Shown: piece by piece, positions 50,712 through 60,002 of the stretch
Numbering within the stretch: the first letter of the stretch is position 1
Layout of the letters: every line of letters starts with the position of its first letter
Assembly (NCBI GenBank): GCA_020056965.1
Contig: JAGVGT010000073.1
Coordinates: 1-64,000, forward strand
DNA: 64,000 nucleotides
Source of the DNA: Deltaproteobacteria bacterium
GTDB lineage: Bacteria > Desulfobacterota > Desulfobulbia > Desulfobulbales > JAGXFP01
Direction: 5' to 3'
The notes under the pieces: model-generated
The model's database searches: none
The model's input: the letters and a program-made list of their open reading frames with translations, nothing else
Told to the model about the DNA's origin: nothing
Translations under genes and position numbers: made by a program

Positions 50712-52547
50712 TCAGCCACCAGGGGTACCAGCCAGGTCGCGCCAAAGCTTCTGCCGCAACCCGCTGTGCCGTTCTCCGCTGGTGAGGACCGCCTGTTCAA
50801 AGACCTGCCGTCTCCCCCAGATTTCTACCCGGGTTCGTGCCCTGGTGATCGCGGTGAACAGCAGCTCCCGGGAAACCACCGGCGCGTGCCGCTCCGGCAG
50901 GACCAACAAGATCCGCTCAAACTCCGACCCCTGGCTCTTGTGGACCGTCATGGCATAGACCGTCTGATGCGGCGGCAGACGGGCCGGAGAAAACTTGCGG
51001 AAACCACCACCCGGATCTGGGAAATAGGCCTTCAACTCACCGGCCTGTTCCGGGTCGGGAAGCATGATCCCCACATCACCATTATAAAGAAGCTGGTCGT
51101 AGTCATTACGGAGTACCATCACCGGTCGCCCCGGGTAGTTTTGCCCGGCGGCCACCGGGTAACCACCTCCGGCCAGAAACCGCTCAACTCTGGCATTCAC
51201 CTGTTCCGCGCCAAACGGCCCTTGCCGCAAGGCGCAGAGCAGCCGGAAATGCTCGCTGGCGGCCAAGGCCTGGCCAGGATCCGTCTCAGGTAAACCCGCG
51301 AACCCCTCGGCGATCAACCCGGACAGCGCCTGCTCAAATGCTGCGGGGGAAGCAACCTCACGCCAGACCACGTCGGGAGCAGCAGGATCGGCTAATACCT
51401 CCCAGGCCCCAGCCGCATCACCAGCTTTTACCGCCGCCCCCAGACGAGCGATCCCGCTGGCGCGGGCAAATCGATGACTATGCCGCAACTCGACCAAGGA
51501 ATCCTCAAGTCCGAACTCCTTTCCCGGCCTCTCAGGCGCAGGGGTTACCCCAAAAGAGGCAAGCCGGGCGGAAAATTCCTCCGTAAAGTTCGACAATGCC
51601 AAGGGATGGCATAAATCTCCCAGGACCGATCCCGGTTCAACCGAGGCCAACTGGTGTCGATCGCCCAGCAGAATCAGCCTGGTCTCAGCGCTTAAGGCCC
51701 GAAACAATTTTGCCATCATGGGCAGATCGACCATGGACGCCTCATCCACCACCACCAAATCATAGGGCAGGGGATTTTTTTCGTCGTATCGTGAGGGGGA
51801 ACCACCACCCCCGCCAAGGAGGCGATGCACGGTCATAACCTGTTCACCCCCCCCCCCTTCCAGCCGCGCCTGGAACAATCGCCACTCCTTAACTTTGGAG
51901 ATCGACTCCTGCAAACGCCTGGCCGCCTTACCGGTCGGGGCCGCCAGGGCAACCCGCGGAACTCCCCGGCGTGCCTGCCATTGCTCGACCAGCAGGTTAA
52001 GGATCATGGCCACCGTGGTGGTCTTGCCCGTCCCGGGTCCGCCGGTGATCACGACCAGGGGCCGCAACAAGGCAACCAGGACCGCAAGCCTCTGCCCATC
52101 GCTGTCGCCACCTGACACCCCAGGAAAGCTGCGCGCCAACCCGGCCGCCAACAGCCGGTCATCCACGGGAAGACAGGCGGCTCGCGCCCGCCGGAGAAAG
52201 CCCCGCGCCACCTCCTCCTCGTACCCCCAATACCGCCTGAGGTACAGTCGATCATCCTCCAAAACCAGTGGCGTATTCCCGAGGCCGGAGCCGACTCCGG
52301 CGCACCCAGCCAAGGCCAGTCGCCACCGCGACAACTCAGGGGCCGACCAGGTTTGTCCGAAGGCGGAAAAGGCTGGATTTTCGGCCCAATCCGGCAACTC
52401 CAGACAACTATGGCCATTCCTGGTCGCCATGCTGACCAGCGCGGCGGCCACAAATACCTGTTCATCGCCGGCGGCAAATGCTGCGATAAATCGGGCGAAA
52501 TGACGATCCAACGACGATATTTCCGCTTCTCTGCTTGTTGATCGCAT
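50712..52547 (-). CDS. recD: RecD-type helicase (exodeoxyribonuclease V alpha subunit)
   Basis: A 611-residue superfamily 1B helicase with an N-terminal RecD domain, Walker A GGPGTGKTTT, Walker B VVVDEASMVD, the QLASVEPGSVLGDL motif III region and the C-terminal VHKSQGSEFE motif. I start at 52547 (MRSTSRE), just after a GGGGTGGGGG stretch, rather than at the upstream in-frame start 52625. recB and recC are not in the window. Length and the compact N-terminus are closer to RecD of RecBCD than to the longer RecD2. Confidence 0.9.
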   Translation of the reverse strand: MRSTSREAEISSLDRHFARFIAAFAAGDEQVFVAAALVSMATRNGHSCLELPDWAENPAFSAFGQTWSAPELSRWRLALAGCAGVGSGLGNTPLVLEDDRLYLRRYWGYEEEVARGFLRRARAACLPVDDRLLAAGLARSFPGVSGGDSDGQRLAVLVALLRPLVVITGGPGTGKTTTVAMILNLLVEQWQARRGVPRVALAAPTGKAARRLQESISKVKEWRLFQARLEGGGGEQVMTVHRLLGGGGGSPSRYDEKNPLPYDLVVVDEASMVDLPMMAKLFRALSAETRLILLGDRHQLASVEPGSVLGDLCHPLALSNFTEEFSARLASFGVTPAPERPGKEFGLEDSLVELRHSHRFARASGIARLGAAVKAGDAAGAWEVLADPAAPDVVWREVASPAAFEQALSGLIAEGFAGLPETDPGQALAASEHFRLLCALRQGPFGAEQVNARVERFLAGGGYPVAAGQNYPGRPVMVLRNDYDQLLYNGDVGIMLPDPEQAGELKAYFPDPGGGFRKFSPARLPPHQTVYAMTVHKSQGSEFERILLVLPERHAPVVSRELLFTAITRARTRVEIWGRRQVFEQAVLTSGERHSGLRQKLWRDLAGTPGG

Positions 52548-52933
52548 ATCCCCCACCCCTCTCGTGGAACTACCCCGCCCAATGACCCGACTTGACTGGC
52601 AAACCAACCTTATATAGCTTGACAATAAATATCAACTCCGGTTACTTTTTCAACACTTCAAAATAGTTACTGACTCTCCGTCCCGAGCAACCAAATGGAA
52701 TGCCGAGCATTTTGGGGGTGATTTTGTTATGGCCCTCAATATCGCCTTGCTTAAAATAGGATATTAAACTTAAATGCCCCGTTGCGCTTCACCGGCTTGA
52801 GAAAACTACTAAGTGTTTATGACAGCCGTATCGGCACCTGTGCCGCTTTCGTTAATTTTTCGTTGACTAAGCTGATGGATTTGGACTTTTTGCGAAGTCA
52901 TCAATTTTCATGGATTCCTTTTGGAGGTCGTCC
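52548..52933. promoter_or_regulatory. divergent promoter region of recD and the roadblock/GTPase operon
   Basis: This 386-nt AT-richer region holds no gene. On the plus strand TTGACA at 52619-52624 and TTGCTT-17 nt-TTAAAT near 52749-52777 are possible promoter elements for the operon that starts at 52934; neither is a strong match. Confidence 0.35.
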
Positions 52934-53335
52934 GTGGCAGACATAATCATTACCGCCCAGTCCCAGGAAAAGGCCGGCAACCTGATTGTCAACGCGCTCA
53001 TCAAGGCCGGGGTAAGAACGGCGCTGTTGATCGATTCCGCCGGAAATGTGCTGGCCAATTGCGGCCATGAGCAGCAACAGATTGACATCGACGCCATTTC
53101 CCTGGCGGCCCTGGCCGCCGCAAGCCTTGCCGCCACCTCGCAAATTGCCAAGCTGATCGGTGAAGACGATTTTTCCCTGCTCTTTCACAAAGGGAAAAGC
53201 GGCAACATTCATTTTGGTCGGATCGGTGAGGAGCTGATCTTGATCACCATCTTCGGCGATGATGTTTCCCTTGGCCTGATCAGATGCCGGGTCGCCGAGC
53301 TGTCGGATGGACTTGCCCAAATTTTTGAGGGATAA
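52934..53335 (+). CDS. roadblock/LC7-domain protein (MglB-like)
   Basis: A 133-residue protein made of one roadblock domain (IVNALIKAGVRTALLIDSAG and the central LITIFGDDVSLGLIR strand). MglB proteins of this type activate GTP hydrolysis by MglA. The start is the GTG at 52934, with GGAGG 6 nt upstream. The stop is 2 nt before the GTPase gene, so the pair are translationally linked, which supports an MglB-MglA relation. Confidence 0.88.
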   Translation: MADIIITAQSQEKAGNLIVNALIKAGVRTALLIDSAGNVLANCGHEQQQIDIDAISLAALAAASLAATSQIAKLIGEDDFSLLFHKGKSGNIHFGRIGEELILITIFGDDVSLGLIRCRVAELSDGLAQIFEG

Positions 53336-53337
53336 AG

Positions 53338-53955
53338 ATGGCGCTTATCGACCTGAGCAAAAAAGAGGTTCATTGCAAGGTTGTCTACTATGGCCCGGGC
53401 CGGTGCGGGAAGACCACCAATCTTCTCTACATCCACAAAGCCATGGACGAGAAAGACCGGGGCAAGATGCTCACCATCGACACCAAGGGCGATCGCACCT
53501 TGTTTTTCGATCTGTTGCCCCTGAATCTCGGCAAGATATCCGGTTTTGACATCCGCATCCAGCTCTATACCGTTCCTGGCCAGGTTATGTATGAGGCCAC
53601 CCGCCGCCTGGTTCTGAAGGGGGTTGACGGTCTGGTTTACGTGGCCGATCCGCTCATGGTCAGAAGGGAAAGGAACATTGAGGGGCTTGAGGATCTGCGG
53701 CGCAACCTGGAAAAGCACAATGTCAAACTGGAAAACATGCCTCTGGTTTTGCAGTACAACAAACGTGATCTCTGCGACACCCCGATTCCCACCCTGACCG
53801 TCGAGCAACTTGAACAAGACTTAAACAGCCAGCTCAAGACCGTATATTACGAAGCCGTTGCCACAACCGGCATCGGTGTTTTTGAGACCTTGACAGAGAT
53901 AACCAAAAGGACAGTCCGGCATGTGGCCGAGAAACATCTCTTAACCAAAATTTAA
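53338..53955 (+). CDS. MglA-like Ras-superfamily GTPase
   Basis: The 205-residue protein has the P-loop GPGRCGKTT (19-27), a G3 motif TVPGQ (78-82) as in Myxococcus MglA in place of the usual DxxGQ, and NKRD (141-144) for guanine specificity. MglA sets cell polarity and controls type IV pili in Myxococcus; in other bacteria such GTPases steer other surface machines. The next gene starts 95 nt downstream on the same strand. Confidence 0.93.
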   Translation: MALIDLSKKEVHCKVVYYGPGRCGKTTNLLYIHKAMDEKDRGKMLTIDTKGDRTLFFDLLPLNLGKISGFDIRIQLYTVPGQVMYEATRRLVLKGVDGLVYVADPLMVRRERNIEGLEDLRRNLEKHNVKLENMPLVLQYNKRDLCDTPIPTLTVEQLEQDLNSQLKTVYYEAVATTGIGVFETLTEITKRTVRHVAEKHLLTKI

Positions 53956-54050
53956 GGGCGATGGTTCCCGCCACCTCGGATGCTTGCCGGGAATGACCAG
54001 AATCATCCGGCGTGCAACGAATCAGCTTGTAACATTCAGGAGTTATCCCG

Positions 54051-56006
54051 ATGGCAGAAAAGGACGACCTGTTTAAGGGCATTGATGATGCTGCAGATAA
54101 TCTCTTCAGCCAATACCTGGTAAAAAAACCTGCCCCGACCGCCCCGGTGTCGGCTCCAGCAGCACCAAGCGCCGATAGCTCCTTATCCAGCAGCCCCCCC
54201 ACAAGCACTCCGACGGCGAATCCGGAACCATCAGCGCCATCTCCAGCTTTTGAGCCCCAGACCGGACCAGCCCTGGATCTGGAAATCAGTCTGGCGGAGC
54301 CGCTTGATCTTGGTCAGGACGACGACTTAATGACCCAGATGGAGGAGGCCCTCTTATCCATCGACTGGGAAGTCAGCCCCAAAAATCTGGGCAAGGGCCG
54401 GGAAATTCTGGCGAGCCTGATTGACAAGCACGGCTTTGCGGCAGACTCGGCAACCCGCCAAGTAGCCGACCAGATGGACAAGGTTCTTGCTTCAATGCTG
54501 CAATCGCCGGAAGGCGTTCCGGTTTCCGCGCCCAGTCACCTAAAAAAGGCCCTGGAGGCCATCAAGGCGGCAGTGGCAAGCAGTTCTCCCGCCCTTGACT
54601 CCGAAACCCGCAAGCTGCTCTCCCAGGCCCTCTCAGATTTGAACGCCGTGGTCGCCCCGGCGCCAAGTGAAAATATCACTCTGGATTTCAATCTCCAGAT
54701 GGAAAGCGGCGCCCCGGAACCGGCTCTTGTCACGTCCGCCAAAAACCGGGAGGCAACGGCTCTTAGCCAGGAGCCCATCGCTGATTTCGGCATGGAATTG
54801 AGTCTTGAATCCGAAGCAGGTCCATCGGGAATCGGCCAACCGGTGACCGATGAGATCAGCCAGATCCTGAAAACCTACACTGCAACCTTAGCCACGGCTA
54901 TCAAGAGCATCACCCCGATGGTTAATCTCTTCGCCAACCGGGCCGGCATGGAAAAACTCCATGGGGTAACCGAGCATGTCCGGGAAAAACTTTCCGGCCA
55001 GGAACGGCTGCTATCGCAAACTTTTTCAGCCGACTATTCTCTCTACAATGGCATTGGTACCGTCAGGGGCTGGCTGGAATCACAACTCGATATCCTTAAC
55101 CCATGCGTGAAAAGGCTGACCAAGGTCGAGTCCCTTTTCGCCAAATCCAAGGGTTATGAAAAGGTTTACGAACTGACCAAGAAGGTCCGCAAATCACTGA
55201 CGGAACAGCAAGAGGCTATTACCACGGCAGTCGGCGGAACCCCAACCGCCCATCAGTTTGACATGACCGGCGAGTATCCGGCCTTGCAACCGGTTCTCGA
55301 CCGCGCCCCGGATGTTTCTCAAGCGGCAGTGTCAGCGGTTACAGACCCACAGGCCCTGCTGGACAGCTGCATCGATCTGGCCAGCAAAATCGAGCAAGGC
55401 GACGAGCAATCAGGGCCGGAAACCGGCCGTAAGCTTCGGGAGATTCTGGTAAAAATCAAAACCGCCCTGGCCGGTTCCGCCATTTCCTCGCCGGGCGCAG
55501 TGGCCGCAGCCTTAAGCGCTGTCGCCACCGCCACAACTTCCCGCCCAACCAAGTGCCGCTGGGACTGGTTGCTGAAAACCACCTGGGCAGGGCAACTGGT
55601 GGGGATGGCTCCCGAGCAGGTCGCCTTTGAGAGCCATGCCACTTTCCCGCTTAAGGCTTTTAAGAACACGACCCATTTCCCCCTCAAAAAACTTAAGTCC
55701 ATGCCCTGGACTAATCTCCAGAATCTTTTCAGCGGCGAACTTGCCGAACTAGATAAAGCAACCCTTAACAGTATGGAACTTGAAATTGCCGAACCCCCGG
55801 AAACCTTCCGCGGCAGTTCACAAAAGAAGGTTCACGTGCTGATTATGTACCACGGCGGCAGAGGCAAGGTCTTTCTGATCGAGACTCCGACCGAGGCCAT
55901 ATCAATTGCCGACGAAGGTGTTTGGAACCCGGGCAAAAGAGGCTCAGAAATCGCCGGCACCCTTACGGTGTACGGAAGTATAATGCCGGTTATCGCCATT
56001 GACTGA
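54051..56006 (+). CDS. large, mostly helical protein of unknown function
   Basis: The 651-residue protein is not recognised. It has a short N-terminal segment, a Pro/Ala/Ser-rich linker (about 26-68), a helical segment (about 93-210, starting near EEALLSIDWEVS), a second helical block (about 265-400) with long amphipathic helices, and a compact C-terminal domain (about 490-651) of mixed alpha/beta character that ends in a strand-rich part. There is no signal peptide or membrane segment. AGGAG lies 9 nt before the ATG. Its place between the GTPase and the secretion ATPase suggests an adaptor or effector. Confidence 0.85.
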   Translation: MAEKDDLFKGIDDAADNLFSQYLVKKPAPTAPVSAPAAPSADSSLSSSPPTSTPTANPEPSAPSPAFEPQTGPALDLEISLAEPLDLGQDDDLMTQMEEALLSIDWEVSPKNLGKGREILASLIDKHGFAADSATRQVADQMDKVLASMLQSPEGVPVSAPSHLKKALEAIKAAVASSSPALDSETRKLLSQALSDLNAVVAPAPSENITLDFNLQMESGAPEPALVTSAKNREATALSQEPIADFGMELSLESEAGPSGIGQPVTDEISQILKTYTATLATAIKSITPMVNLFANRAGMEKLHGVTEHVREKLSGQERLLSQTFSADYSLYNGIGTVRGWLESQLDILNPCVKRLTKVESLFAKSKGYEKVYELTKKVRKSLTEQQEAITTAVGGTPTAHQFDMTGEYPALQPVLDRAPDVSQAAVSAVTDPQALLDSCIDLASKIEQGDEQSGPETGRKLREILVKIKTALAGSAISSPGAVAAALSAVATATTSRPTKCRWDWLLKTTWAGQLVGMAPEQVAFESHATFPLKAFKNTTHFPLKKLKSMPWTNLQNLFSGELAELDKATLNSMELEIAEPPETFRGSSQKKVHVLIMYHGGRGKVFLIETPTEAISIADEGVWNPGKRGSEIAGTLTVYGSIMPVIAID

Positions 56007-56051
56007 TCATCCGCGCGGGCTTTTCAGGTAATATTCTCCAATATGTTCACG

Positions 56052-56570
56052 TATCGCCTCCGGAATGGCTGGTAATTCATGAACAGACACTCGAGGACTA
56101 AGCATGAGCCAGCCTTCCCAGCCTGACATTGAGACCAGACTAGCCGAAGCAGATTTGTATTTTCAACATGGGCTGAAGGAAAACGCAGAGGTGATCTACC
56201 GGGAGCTTCTTGCCCACCTGCCGCCGGATCACTCTGCACGGGCCGCTATTGAACAAAAAATAAAGGCTGCATCTCCCGGGGCTCCTGCGCCAGCTCCCAG
56301 CAAATTTATTTATCGCCCCTGAATGGCCGGTGATTCATGAACAAACACTCGAGTACTAAGCATGAGCCAGCCTTCACAGCCTGACATCAAGGCCAGATTA
56401 GCCGAAGCCGATTTGTATTTTCAGCATGGGCTTAAGGAAAATGCCGAGGAGATCTACCGGGAGATCCTTGCTCACCTGCCGCCTGATCACTCCGCCCGAG
56501 CCACTATTGAACAAAAAATCAAGGCTGCATCTCCCGGGGCTCCCGCCCCCGCCCCCAGCAAGCCCCTTGG
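56052..56570 (+). repeat. 258-bp tandem duplication (two units)
   Basis: Unit 1 runs from about 56052 to 56310 and unit 2 from about 56311 to 56570. They carry the same upstream leader (TATCGCC..., AATGGC, GATTCATGAACA, ACTCGAG, ACTAAGC) and the same first 67 codons, with scattered substitutions and one single-base difference in the leader. ATG-to-ATG distance is 258 nt. The drift shows that the event is not recent, yet the reading frame is still open. Confidence 0.9.
56104..56322 (+). CDS. duplicated N-terminal piece of the GspE-like ATPase
   Basis: A 72-residue ORF whose first 67 residues repeat the start of the next protein (MSQPSQPDI...AAIEQKIKAASPGAPAPAPSK) with few changes, then end in KFIYRP and a stop at the duplication junction. 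The sequence is one TPR-like helix pair plus an Ala/Pro tail. It could be an expressed short protein that competes with the N-terminus of the ATPase, or a relic. The few substitutions and the absence of stops argue that it was not simply decaying. Confidence 0.6.
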   Translation: MSQPSQPDIETRLAEADLYFQHGLKENAEVIYRELLAHLPPDHSARAAIEQKIKAASPGAPAPAPSKFIYRP

Positions 56571-58674
56571 TTCTGAGCCGGAACACCGTTTTGAAAACTG
56601 CCTGGGCCTCATTGAGGCCGGATTTTACGCTGACGCCATCGATGAATTAAAAGTCCTTCTCGACAAGGGCTACCGCCCCGGGGCAGTTCATGCCAAAATC
56701 GGCGAGTGTCTGCTCGCCAATGACGAACCCCAAGAAGCCCTCAAACATCTGAACAATGCCCTAAGCGACCACACCCTCTCCAAAGCCGAACGCCTCGACG
56801 TTCTCGACCAGCTGGCCTCCACATATGAGGCAAACGGCAGCGTCCAGGAGGCCATCGTCGCCCTCAAAACCATCACCGCCACCCAGCCTGATTTTCGCAA
56901 TGCCGGGCAGCGCCACGACAAGATGGTGGCGATGGTGGCGAAGTTCGAGCGCTTTTATCATCTCTACAAAACCAAGTCGATCAACGAAGAACAGTTTGAC
57001 CGGGCCAAGCAGATTTCCACCCAGCGCCATAAAGACCTCGAAAAGGTCCTGGTGGATGATTTCGAAATTTCCCGCCAGAGTATCGGCGAATCGATCTCTG
57101 AATTCTACAAGTGTGCATTTGTCGAGTTCAACGAACTCGAGGTGGGACCACCGGCCAAATGCCTCAAAAGCATGAAAGAGCCGTTCTGGCGGGCCAATAA
57201 CTGCATTCCCATCCGAGAAGACGGCAAGACCATCACCTTGGCCGCCATCGACCCGAATAACCAGACCATGATGGCCAACCTTCGCTCGATGCTGAAAGGC
57301 CACATCCTGGAATTTGCCGTCTGTTTCCCTGATGACTTAAATAAGTTTATCGACTTCTACCATGGCAAGGGCGACTCACTCCAGGCCGACTCAAGCGATG
57401 TCTTTAATGAACTGGAACTGGTCGAAGAAACCGAAGCGATCGATGATGACCGGGATGACGATGATTCCGGCGGGGCGGCCGAGGGCGTGGTGGTTAAACT
57501 CTGCAACCGGATCATCGAAGAGGCCTATGCCCGGAACGTCTCGGATATCCATATCGAATCACAGACCGGCAAACGTGGCGCCCTGGTGCGTTTCCGGGTC
57601 GATGGCGAGTGCTCCAACTTCCAGACCATCCCTTACAACTACAAAAAGGCCTTGGTTTCGCGAATCAAGATTCTTTCCAAACTGGATATTGCCGAAAAGC
57701 GCATGCCCCAAGACGGTAAGATCAAATTCAGAACCAGACGCGGCAAGACCATCGAACTGCGGGTCGCCTCTCTACCCACGGTCGGCGGCAACGAAGACGT
57801 GGTCATGCGTATCCTGGCCGGTGGCGATGCCCTGCCGCTAAAAAAGATGGGCTTGTTGCCGGACACCCTGGAAACCTTCAAGGCCTTGGTGGAAAGACCT
57901 TACGGTTTGATGCTGGTCGTTGGCCCCACCGGTTCCGGTAAAACCACCACCCTGCATGCCGGTCTAGGCTACATCAACCGCCCGGAAAAAAAGATCTGGA
58001 CCGCCGAAGATCCGGTCGAAATTGTCCAGGACGGTCTTCGGCAGGTCCAGGTTCTACCTAAGATCGGTCTCGATTTTGCCCGGGTGCTGCGGGCCTTTCT
58101 CCGCGCCGACCCCGACGTCATCATGGTCGGTGAGACCCGGGACCAGGAAACCGCCAATACGGTTATTGAGGCCGCCCTTACCGGTCATCTGGTCTTCTCA
58201 ACCTTACACACCAATTCGGCGCCGGAAACCGTCACCCGATTGCTGGGCATGGGCATTGATCCCTTCAATTTCGCCGACTCCTTGCTGGGCGTGTTGGCGC
58301 AGCGCCTGATCAAACGTCTGTGCCCGCACTGTCGGCAGTCTTTCAATCCAGGGGACGAGGAAATCGAGACTATCCGAAAAGAATATGGGTTTCATCCGAA
58401 TAAACCCCTGGAAATATCCAGAGAATCGACGATGTATCGAGCCAAGGGCTGCAGCCATTGCCAGAAGAGCGGCTACAAGGGGCGACTGGCTATCCATGAA
58501 TTGCTGGTGGCCGATGATAATCTCCGCGGCAAGATTGAGTCTAATGCTCCGGTGGCCCAAATTCGCCTGGCGGCGATGGAGGCTGGCATGCGCACCCTGA
58601 AACAGGATGGCATCATCAAAGTCCTGCAGGGCGACACCGATATGAAACAGGTCTGCGCCGCCACCAACAAGTAA
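56362..58674 (+). CDS. GspE/PilB-family secretion ATPase with N-terminal TPR domain
   Basis: The 770-residue protein joins a TPR-rich region (about 5-190), a GspE_N-type domain (about 200-340) and the hexameric AAA-type motor. The motor has Walker A GPTGSGKTTT at about 519-528, an acidic Asp box, ADPDVIMVGETRD near 585 and a His box (STLHTNSA). Two CxxC pairs (CPHC near 653, CSHC near 697) are the PilB/GspE zinc site. Motors of this family extend pili or drive secretion, but no pilin, PilC, PilQ or Gsp gene is in the window. The leader ORF that precedes it is its own duplicate. Confidence 0.93.
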   Translation: MSQPSQPDIKARLAEADLYFQHGLKENAEEIYREILAHLPPDHSARATIEQKIKAASPGAPAPAPSKPLGSEPEHRFENCLGLIEAGFYADAIDELKVLLDKGYRPGAVHAKIGECLLANDEPQEALKHLNNALSDHTLSKAERLDVLDQLASTYEANGSVQEAIVALKTITATQPDFRNAGQRHDKMVAMVAKFERFYHLYKTKSINEEQFDRAKQISTQRHKDLEKVLVDDFEISRQSIGESISEFYKCAFVEFNELEVGPPAKCLKSMKEPFWRANNCIPIREDGKTITLAAIDPNNQTMMANLRSMLKGHILEFAVCFPDDLNKFIDFYHGKGDSLQADSSDVFNELELVEETEAIDDDRDDDDSGGAAEGVVVKLCNRIIEEAYARNVSDIHIESQTGKRGALVRFRVDGECSNFQTIPYNYKKALVSRIKILSKLDIAEKRMPQDGKIKFRTRRGKTIELRVASLPTVGGNEDVVMRILAGGDALPLKKMGLLPDTLETFKALVERPYGLMLVVGPTGSGKTTTLHAGLGYINRPEKKIWTAEDPVEIVQDGLRQVQVLPKIGLDFARVLRAFLRADPDVIMVGETRDQETANTVIEAALTGHLVFSTLHTNSAPETVTRLLGMGIDPFNFADSLLGVLAQRLIKRLCPHCRQSFNPGDEEIETIRKEYGFHPNKPLEISRESTMYRAKGCSHCQKSGYKGRLAIHELLVADDNLRGKIESNAPVAQIRLAAMEAGMRTLKQDGIIKVLQGDTDMKQVCAATNK

Positions 58675-58739
58675 TTCCCTGACAGCCCTAACCTTAATTC
58701 CTCAGCCATGAATCAGATCAGAAATATTGAGGTTTACCG

Positions 58740-59948
58740 ATGAAAAGCGTTCTGCTCGTTGATGATGAAAAAAACTTCCTGTTGAGCCTGGCCGACATGC
58801 TGAAGGACAATGAGGACGAGTTCTCGATAAAAACCGCCGTTAACGGCAAACTTGCCGCCGCCATTATCGACAGCGGCAATGTCGACCTGGTGGTAACTGA
58901 CTTGAATATGCCGGAAATGGACGGCTTCGAACTGATGGCCCATATCAGTCAGGTCAATTCAGAACTGCCGGTGATCGCCATGACCGCCTACGGCACCCCG
59001 GAAATGGAATCCCGACTCCGGAACATGGGGGCCTTTCAATACATCGAAAAGCCCATTGATTTCGACTCCCTCCTGCGCAAGATCAAGGACGGCCTGAAGG
59101 CCGGCAGCACCAAGGGCCATGTCGCCGGGATTTCCCTGCCTTCATTCATGCAACTCCTTGAGCTGGACAAGAAAACCTGCACCCTCCACATCAAAGCCGG
59201 TAAGCATCGGGGAGACATGTATTTCAAACAGGGCGAACTGATCTCCGCCCGAACCGGTAAAATAACCGGTCAGGACGCGGCCTTTGAAATCATCAATTGG
59301 GACAACGCCGAAATTGAAATTGAAAACATCTGTAAATTCGATGAGGATAAGCGCGACATCAACGTCCCCATGGGTTTTCTCCTGATTGAGAGCGCCCGGG
59401 TAAAAGATGAGAATAACCGTCCAGCCGTTGACGAAGACGGTGAGGAAAAACCGGCCCGGGATGATGATCGGGCCGAGGCCCCGGTTTCCTCCGGGGTGGA
59501 TGTGGACAATTTTAGCTTTGCCGCCAGCCCCGCCGTAACAGAAACAGCGGTAGACACTGGAGCCCTTGAACCACCGGTCGTAGCAGCCCCACCGGTATCG
59601 GAAGAAAAAAGCTCACTTGACCTTCTGACCGATGCGATTTTTAACGCCAAAGGGGTAAATCGCATGATCATTATCTCCGGCAACGGCGCGGTTCTGGCCC
59701 ACAACAATATCCCGGTCAAGGAATTCGGGGCCTTCACGGCGGCAGTAACCGGCAGCGCCGTTAAAATCAAAAAAATTCTCGGATTTACGGGTCCCAAGCA
59801 CATCATCGTCACCCACTCCAACGGCGAAAAGATCCTGATCCTCATCGGATCTCAGATTGTGGTCGGACTCGGTCTGACCGCTGACACCGACCCCGAGCCA
59901 ATCAGCGATGTGCTCAAACCGACCGTGGCTAGAACCAGGATCAACTAG
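58740..59948 (+). CDS. receiver - PATAN (DUF4388) - roadblock protein
   Basis: The 402-residue protein has a CheY-like receiver (1-120; D8, D9, phospho-acceptor D54, Thr-Ala motif MTAYG and K104 in IEKPID). A PATAN/DUF4388 domain follows (about 125-215; GDMYFKQGELISARTG). After a charged linker comes a C-terminal roadblock domain (about 290-395; NRMIIISGNGAVLAH). PATAN domains bind signalling partners such as PilT or PilB in other bacteria. It could thus join phosphorelay input to the GTPase and to the ATPase encoded 65 nt upstream. Confidence 0.88.
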   Translation: MKSVLLVDDEKNFLLSLADMLKDNEDEFSIKTAVNGKLAAAIIDSGNVDLVVTDLNMPEMDGFELMAHISQVNSELPVIAMTAYGTPEMESRLRNMGAFQYIEKPIDFDSLLRKIKDGLKAGSTKGHVAGISLPSFMQLLELDKKTCTLHIKAGKHRGDMYFKQGELISARTGKITGQDAAFEIINWDNAEIEIENICKFDEDKRDINVPMGFLLIESARVKDENNRPAVDEDGEEKPARDDDRAEAPVSSGVDVDNFSFAASPAVTETAVDTGALEPPVVAAPPVSEEKSSLDLLTDAIFNAKGVNRMIIISGNGAVLAHNNIPVKEFGAFTAAVTGSAVKIKKILGFTGPKHIIVTHSNGEKILILIGSQIVVGLGLTADTDPEPISDVLKPTVARTRIN

Positions 59949-60002
59949 GTGACTATTCCAGCGCTGCGGTGCCGGACCAGAACAATTACAAGGACCTAAA
60001 TC

